DNA of 64,000 nt from Dryomyza anilis (Eukaryota > Arthropoda > Insecta > Diptera > Dryomyzidae): contig OX638136.1 in the NCBI GenBank assembly GCA_951804985.1, positions 8,931,852-8,995,851 on the forward strand. The letters are read 5' to 3'. This document shows, one piece after another, positions 58,607 to 64,000 of this stretch. Position numbers and translations under genes: made by a program. Under the pieces are notes generated by a model that was given only the letters and a program-made list of their open reading frames with translations, made no database searches and was not told where the DNA came from. Numbering within the stretch: the stretch's first letter is position 1; each line of letters starts with the position of its first letter.

Positions 58607-58812
58607 CAGGTTATATGGATTACAAAATGGCGACTTACCACGAGGTGCTTGCTACTGATGCGATGAGTTCGTGTCGCTGGTGTTTCGGGTGTTTTCGTTT
58701 TCTTCGCCGGGACGAAGAAAACGAAAACACCCGAAACACCAGCGACACGAACTCATCGCATCAGTAGCAAGCACCTCGTGGTAAGTCGCCATTTTGTAAT
58801 CCATATAACCTG
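58607..58812. repeat. perfect 100-bp inverted repeat with 6-nt loop
   Basis: Left arm 58607-58706, loop CCGGGA 58707-58712, right arm 58713-58812; base-by-base comparison shows no mismatch. Arms begin CAGGTTATATGGATTAC and meet at TTTTCTTCG/CGAAGAAAA. Part of the arm (CCTCGTGGTAAGTCGCCATT) also occurs upstream at 58494-58513. Confidence 0.92.
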
Positions 58813-58919
58813 ACGAGTGCTAGCGGAGCACCCGCAGTAGGCACCAGTTGCGCGTCACACCAGCGAGTTAAGCATAACGCTACAACGAGTAGTCCCACGA
58901 ACAGCGGCACCAGCCGAAG

Positions 58920-60330
58920 GCACCCGAGTTACCAATCGTGCGAACGAGTCGCAGCAGCAGTCAACGAGCAGCGGCAACGAGCCGAAGACACCCGAGTTAC
59001 CGAACGCGAGAACGAGTTTCAGTAGCAGTAGCAGCGGCCACGAGCCGAAGACACCCGAGTTACCGATCGCGCGAACGAGACGCAGTAGCAGCGGCCACGA
59101 GTCGAAGACACCCGAGTTACCGACAACGAGCCGAAGACACCCGAGTTACCGAACGCGAGAACGAGTCGCAGTAGCAGCGGCCACGAGCCGAACGTGCGAA
59201 CGAGTCGCAGTAGCCGTCAACGAGCAGCGGTAACGGGCCGAAGACACCGAGTTACCGACCGCGCGAACGAGTCGCAGTAGCAGTCAACGAGCAGCGGCAA
59301 CGAGCCGAAGACACCCGAGTTACCGAACGCGAGAACGAGTTGCAGTAGCAGTAGCAGCGGCCACGAGCCGAAGATACCCGAGTTACCGATTGCGCGAACG
59401 AGACGCAGTAGCAGCGGCCACGAGCCGAAGACACCCAAGTTACCGACAACGAGCCGAAGACACCCGAGGTACCGAACGCGAGAACGAGTCGCAGTAGCAG
59501 TAGCAGCGGCCACGAGCCGAAGACCCCCGAGTTACCGATCGCTCGAACGAGACGCAGTAGCAGCGGCCACGAGCCGAAGACACCCGAGTTACCGACCGTG
59601 CGAACGAGTCGCAGTAGCCGTCAACGAGCAGCGGCAACGGGCCGAAGACACCGAGTTACCGACCGCGCGAACGAGTCGCAGTAGCAGTCAACAAGCAGCG
59701 GCCACGAGCCGAAGACACCCGAGTTACCGACCGCGTGAACGAGTCGCAGTAGCAGCCAACGAGCAGCGGCAACGAGCCGAAGACACATGAGTTACCGATC
59801 GCGAGAACGAGTCGCAGTAGCAGTCAACGAGCCGAAGACACCCGAGTTACCAACCACGCAAACGAGTCGCAGCAGCATTCAACGAGGAGCGGATACGAGC
59901 CGAAGACACCCGAGTTATCTACGACACGAACGAGTCGCAGTAGTGGTCAACGAGCAGCGGCCACGAACCGAAGGGACCCGAGTCGAAGCCAACCGAATAG
60001 CCGACAGCACGAACGAGTCACAGCAGCAACAGCGAACGAGTTGCCGACGACACGAACGAGTCATAGTAGCAGCGGCGAACGAGTCGCCGACGACACGAAT
60101 GGGTCATAGCAGTAGCAGCGGCCACGAGTCAAAGATATACGAGTAGACGACACGAACGAGTTACAGCAGCAACAGCGAACGAGTTGCGGACGACACGAAC
60201 GAATCATAGCAGTAGCAGCGGCCACGAGTCGCAGATATACGAGTAGCAACCAACGAGTCGGCGAGTGACGACAACCAACGAAGATCGGCAGCGAGCCGAA
60301 GAGACCCGAGTCATTGACCGAACTACCTAG
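58920..60330. repeat. GC-rich minisatellite in the LTR
   Basis: Irregular tandem array of ACGAGCCGAAGACACCCGAG-TTACCGA and GCGAACGAGTCGCAGTAGCAG-CGGCC blocks, spacing 29 to about 140 bp, degenerating after 59950 into CGACACGAACGAGT units. Frames through it are Arg/Ser-rich repeats and not genes. Confidence 0.9.
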
Positions 60331-60782
60331 TAGTGACCGCCCGAGGAGAAGCAACAAGTGAGCCGGCAAAGGAGCCGGGGACAGTGGAGGGACAAGGGCG
60401 GTACCGATACGCCGTGACGCAACCAACAGCGGCACGCGCCCGATAAGCAGACGGTTGCGCAGAAAATAGCGTAGACCGAAGAAACCAGCCAGAACATCGT
60501 AACCCGAGGGTTCAGCGTCGGCAGAATATTTCCGGCGGGTATCCGCTTATTTCATTTATTATCATTAAATCACCAATATTATTATTTGTTAGTTTAAGAC
60601 CTTTCAATCAATTAAACCCAACTATTGAAATTAAAAACGTGGGTGTTTCACTGAACTAACTAGGCTACGAGTTGAGTTTATCTTGCAAGGTACCCCTGAC
60701 ACAAATAAATAATTTGTCGACCTACCCCTGGACCACCGCTGAGGTTACCCAAGCCTTTGACCGCCAGGTAGTTCGTTACAAG

Positions 60783-60800
60783 TGGCGCCCGAGCAGGGAC
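60783..60800 (+). other. primer-binding site, tRNA-Lys type
   Basis: TGGCGCCCGAGCAGGGAC, two bases after the LTR. TGGCGCCC is the complement of the 3' end of lysine tRNA; the 18-mer is very close to the lysine-tRNA PBS known in retroviruses and several Gypsy elements. Confidence 0.85.
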
Positions 60801-60876
60801 CTTGAGGTGAAAACAAAATAAAATAACAGTCACAAACAACTCAACGTAGCCTAGGGTACGGTGTATCTTGTACACA

Positions 60877-61464
60877 ATGGTGAAACAGACCTGGATTTAC
60901 GGTCTGCGCAAGGAGGATTTAGTTGCGAACGCCATAGAAATCGGGTTGTCGGAGTCCGGCACAGCGGAGGAATTAAGAAAGAACCTTTGCAGTTTTGTAT
61001 CCGAAGGAGGTCACGCGAGTGAGGTCCTAGAGCGCCTCCTAAAACTGGAGCTCAAACATACCAAATGTCCGTCGCCAGGGCCCTTATCACTCACGGTTCC
61101 CGTCACTACCGCCGAGGGCGAGGAGACAGAGCCCCTCCCAACCATGGACAAAGTCCCGACCACCCCCACACCAACACGTCACCGGACTCTTACTCCCATC
61201 AAGAATTTGGAGGCGGAGACAACGACCGGCACGAGTTCGGCTCCACCCACTAGAATAGGAGCAACCAACGCGTCGCTGATAAAGATGGAAACTACACCCA
61301 GAGCCATCAACGTCACCGCTGACGCTACGGACAGCGCAGGAAAACGAACGGACACCGCGGAGACCGAGCCCCCACCAGCTCATAACACAGCTCAGAGCCT
61401 CCCAGTTTCTAAGCCAACGCATCACCAGATTTACACCCCCACCAAGAAGTCGGTTCAAGCATAG
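60877..61464 (+). pseudogene. Gypsy gag, N-terminal part
   Basis: Starts at ATG 60877 ('MVKQTWIYGLRKEDLVANAI') with a SAP-like helix-rich start ('SGTAEELRKNLCSFV'), then a Pro/Thr-rich linker. Ends at TAG 61462; the following gag frame (61512) is shifted, so a small indel, most likely near the C-run at 61435, has split gag. Confidence 0.7.
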
Positions 61465-61469
61465 CCCCA

Positions 61470-62273
61470 CGCACTGGTACAAACAACGTATCCCCGAGGA
61501 GAGCGGAACCCATGCCCAGAGGAGGCTACGCAACACATGTTGTCGCCATGGATCGCGTAAGAAAATGGGCAGTGCGGTTCGACGGCGAGAGTGACCCATT
61601 GGCGTTCATAGAGCGGATTGAGGAGCTGACGGATGTATATAACGTGAGCCGGGATTGGTTGCCGCATGCCATGCCCCAACTACTCGTGGACAGAGCTCTC
61701 ACCTGGTTCCGAAATAATCATATCCGGTGGGACGGATGGGAAGCATTTAAGACGGATTTTCTGAAATTTTTCCTACCACCCAGGTACTTGGATGGCCTGG
61801 ATGACGCTATTCGCCGAAGGATGCAGCGACCTGGGGAGCCGTTTAAGAACTATACCCTCACGATTCAAAACTTGATGAGACACGCCCAATACTCAAGGGT
61901 GCAACAGCTGGAGCGGATTTATAGGAACTGCCGCCAGGAATACCGGCTTTACGTAAAGCGCCAGGAGTTCACTACGCTGGATGAATTGTTGCAGATGGCC
62001 GACGACCTCGATACGATCCAGGTCGCTCGAGAAAACCGCGAGAGGGAATCATCACGAGACTCGGAGGAGCAACATCGGATCGTACAACCAGGACGGGACG
62101 AAGGATTTGATAGCAGAAGGGTCTGTTGGCGGTGCGGGGGCGAAGGACATTTTCAACGAGAATGTCAGGCACCCGCGAAACTTTTCTGCTGGCAATGCGG
62201 GAAAAACGGCGTCAGGACAATAGACTGCTGTCGACCCCGGCCGGGAAACGACTCGGGGGACCGGCCGCAGTAG
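61470..62273 (+). pseudogene. Gypsy gag, capsid and nucleocapsid part
   Basis: Capsid-like domain 'KWAVRFDGESDPLAFIERIE' through 'RRRMQRPGEPFKNYTLTIQN', then CCHC knuckle CWRCGGEGHFQREC (about 62122-62165) and a second CWQCGKNGVRTIDC whose His position is Val. First ATG at 61512, though the frame is open from upstream and joins the N-terminal part after a frameshift. Ends at TAG 62271. Homologous to the gag at 36303-36560. Confidence 0.8.
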
Positions 62274-62836
62274 GAGGCGACGGTCACCCCGATAAATACG
62301 CCCCCTACCCAACAGTTGCGCTCAAATATGACGCGGAACACGTCTACGCGATAGTGGCCATAGGTATAGATCTGGCGATGGCCACTATTGATACTGGAGC
62401 CACCAGGAGCTTTGTGAGCCCACACTACGCCAGCATGCTGGGCACCAAGGAGAACCATGAGCGGGTCGACTTCAGGGTGCGCATGGCCGACGGCGGGGCT
62501 AAACAAATAACGGAGGCCTTGCGGATGTACATCCGACTAGGGACCCAGGGCTGCGAGCTACTCCTCTTAGTTCTACCGGATGCGATAGATCACCTGATAT
62601 TGGGGATGGATTTTCTTATGCGTGTCGGCACCACCATGAGCTGCGGAGGACAGACCATCGAGTTACGAGAGCCGGATACTCACAATGCTTGGGGACGCGC
62701 ACCGATCTGCACGGTGGTGCGCGAACAACACGACACCGATGCGGACGTTCGGCGGAGCAGGACCATCCTGGATACTGAGCCTACCAACGAGGGGGCAACG
62801 GACGAGAGAAGGGTGACGAGGCAGATAGAGAGCTAA
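62126..62836 (+). pseudogene. Gypsy protease (start of pol)
   Basis: Overlaps the end of gag in the -1 frame. Catalytic box 'MATIDTGATRSFVS' (about 62376-62417) and flap/C-terminal 'HLILGMDFLM' (about 62590-62620). GGGAAAAAC at 62199-62207 in the overlap is a candidate slip region. Ends at an in-frame TAA (62834-62836); RT continues in the same frame beyond it. Confidence 0.8.
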
Positions 62837-63826
62837 CACGGCAACGCGAAGCCACAGCGACAGCGGCAACGGCCCCGCACAGCCCAGGACGTGAACCAGA
62901 GACCACCCCCGCGATCCGACGAACAGGAAATCATCGACGCGTTCATCCAGTCGGAATTAATGAAATTCGAGGGGATTCAGGGCCCCACGGACATCGCCCA
63001 ACACCGCATCACCATGCGGGATGACCGCCCACTGAAGCAACGGTATTTTCCGAAAAACCCCGCTATGCAGGCCATCATCAATCAGGAAGTGGACGAGCTG
63101 ATCGCCAAGGGATACATCGAGCCCTCACGGAGCCCGCATAGTGCGCCCATCGTCATCGTTAAGAAGACCGGAAATTGGAGGTTGTGCATCGACTATCGGC
63201 AACTGAACGCGCACTCGATCCCTGACGCATACCCGCTACCTCGGATTCAACACATTCTGGAGAACCTGAAGAACGGGTACTGGCAGGTCCCGATGGAAAA
63301 AAGGAGCAAGCCATACACTGCCTTTACCGTACCGGGATGCGGGCTATTTCAGTGGCGCGTGATGCCGTTTGGACTGCATTCGGCACCGGCAACTTTTCAA
63401 CGGGCATTGGACAGCGTAATCGGCGCAGACATGGAGCCGAAAGCCTTCGCGTACCTAGATGATATCATAGTCACCGGGGCGACGCTAGAGGAGCACATGG
63501 ACACCTTGAAGGAAGTCTTCAGGCGGTTGCGTCACGCCAAACTTCGATTAAACGAAAACAAGTGTGAATTTTTCAAAAGGGAGATCAAATATCTCGGTCA
63601 CGTCGTCAGCGAGCGCGGCATTCATACGGACCCGGACAAGGTGGCCGCCATCCATGAGTTAAAGCCGCCTACCAATGTACGTGAAGTCCGCCTATGCTTG
63701 GGGATCGCCTCCTGGTACCGACGGTTCGTACCAGAGTTTTCCGACGTAGTCCACCCGCTAACGAAGTTGCTGCGCAAGGGTAAACATTTTGTGTGGGCAG
63801 CGGAGCAGCAGGACGCCTTCGAGTAA
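62837..63826 (+). pseudogene. Gypsy reverse transcriptase
   Basis: Same frame as protease. Full RT: 'LIAKGYIEPSRSPHSAPIVI', 'WRLCIDYRQLNAHSI', 'PFGLHSAPATFQRALD', catalytic 'AYLDDIIVTG', 'KYLGHVVSERG', 'ASWYRRFVPEFS'. Apart from the two bounding stops (62834-62836 and 63824-63826) it looks intact and well conserved. Confidence 0.88.
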
Positions 63827-64000
63827 CTGAAAGCGAAGTTGACCCAGGCACCGGTACTGATTTGCCCCGATTTTGAGAAGCCGTTTACACTTCAGACCGA
63901 CGCGAGTAGCTACGGATTGGGAGCCGTCTTGACACAGGACGTTGATGGACAGGAGGGAGTCGTGGCCTACGCCAGCCGACGGTTAAACAAGGCGGAGGAG
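63827..64000 (+). pseudogene. Gypsy RNase H, N-terminal part (cut by window end)
   Basis: Continues in frame after TAA 63824: 'PFTLQTDASSYGLGAVLTQD' with the first catalytic Asp of RNase H, then 'VAYASRRLN'. The rest of RNase H, integrase and 3' LTR lie beyond the window. Confidence 0.85.

Larger units (their letters stand above)
57816..60780 (+). repeat. 5' LTR, 2965 bp
   Basis: Starts TGTGACGGAC and ends GTTCGTTACA two bases before the PBS. The start is confirmed by the independent fragment at 9992. Contents: conserved first 320 bp, a GTAAG donor-like site at 58142, a perfect hairpin (58607-58812), a minisatellite (58920-60330) and an AT-rich end with ATTAAA near 60624. Typical Gypsy LTRs are a few hundred bp. 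The 3' LTR is outside the window, so length rests on one full copy. Confidence 0.75.
57816..64000 (+). mobile_element. Gypsy element with long LTR, partial (runs off window)
   Basis: 5' LTR 57816-60780, PBS 60783-60800, gag, protease, RT, start of RNase H. High GC in LTR and coding part sets it apart from the AT-rich flanks. Gag is frameshifted and pol has two in-frame stops, so this copy is not autonomous. It inserted into the transposase remnant at 57382-57815. Confidence 0.88.

Noticed and set aside
58920..60330. CRISPR-like array of repeats and spacers
   Set aside because: Repeat spacing is irregular (29 to about 140 bp), the 'spacers' are themselves repeats, and the setting is a eukaryotic LTR.
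58938..60435. Several 65-124 codon frames on both strands across the GC-rich array
   Set aside because: All are Arg/Ser- or Leu/Val-rich translations of the same tandem repeat, open on several frames at once; a composition effect, not genes.
61087..61599. 170-codon minus-strand frame
   Set aside because: Lies antisense to the Gypsy gag; GC-rich shadow without family features.
62052..62506. Minus-strand frames of 86 and 113 codons
   Set aside because: Antisense to gag/protease with clear homology on the plus strand.

Overview
The window is eukaryotic, AT-rich and almost gene-free. It looks like a repeat-dense part of a higher (schizophoran) fly genome. The grounds are several copies of a DINE-1/INE-1-like Helentron repeat (TATACCCT...AGGGTATA, 'TTCTTGATCAGCAT', 'GTCCGTCTGTCTGTC'), 17.6-type and other Ty3/Gypsy elements, Penelope-like elements with an intron, hAT-type elements and a tRNA-derived SINE. 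I see no convincing single-copy host gene. Nearly everything that can be explained is a mobile element, and many elements are nested so that the order of insertion can be read.

Layout. 1-6.3 kb: minus-strand Penelope-like (PLE) reverse transcriptase copy 1, split by a 4.7-kb non-autonomous hAT-type element (1320-6037, 8-bp target duplication) that itself carries a SINE fragment and a 668-bp inverted-repeat element. 6.3-11.1 kb: AT-rich DNA with a hammerhead ribozyme motif (7779-7825), a candidate LTR (8395-9266), a Gypsy LTR fragment (9992-10293) and a heat-shock-type promoter or LTR (10.67-10.76 kb). 11.15-13.5 kb: PLE copy 2, which preserves the empty hAT site of copy 1. 14.2-14.9 kb: a Harbinger-like MITE. 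15.9-35.5 kb: a nest of 17.6-like Gypsy elements. A plus-strand 'sister' element (19218-21246 and 34159-35486) is interrupted by a full-length but decayed minus-strand element (21247-34158), whose 3' LTR is split by a 4.4-kb TA-flanked DNA transposon with zinc-finger coding remnants. A further minus-strand relative lies at 15.9-19.2 kb. 35.5-36.7 kb: a second Gypsy family (gag-protease), interrupted by a SINE. 36.7-49 kb: SINE, DINE-1-like repeats and three nearly identical Gypsy RT blocks in tandem. 49.3-50 kb: a 140-bp satellite-like array. 50.66-52.66 kb: a second hAT-type element. 55-57.8 kb: a foldback repeat and a decayed transposase-like gene. 57.8-64 kb: a plus-strand Gypsy element with an exceptionally long LTR (2965 bp) holding a perfect 100-bp-arm hairpin and a GC-rich minisatellite, followed by PBS, gag, protease, RT and the start of RNase H; the window ends inside it.

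The elements share no pathway. Each encodes, or once encoded, its own mobilisation machinery, and every coding region carries at least one frameshift, stop or truncation. The most unusual items are the hammerhead motif, the long perfect LTR hairpin, SINE insertions in reconstructable sites without ordinary target duplications, a membrane-segment ORF between gag and protease, and a defect shared by both PLE copies.
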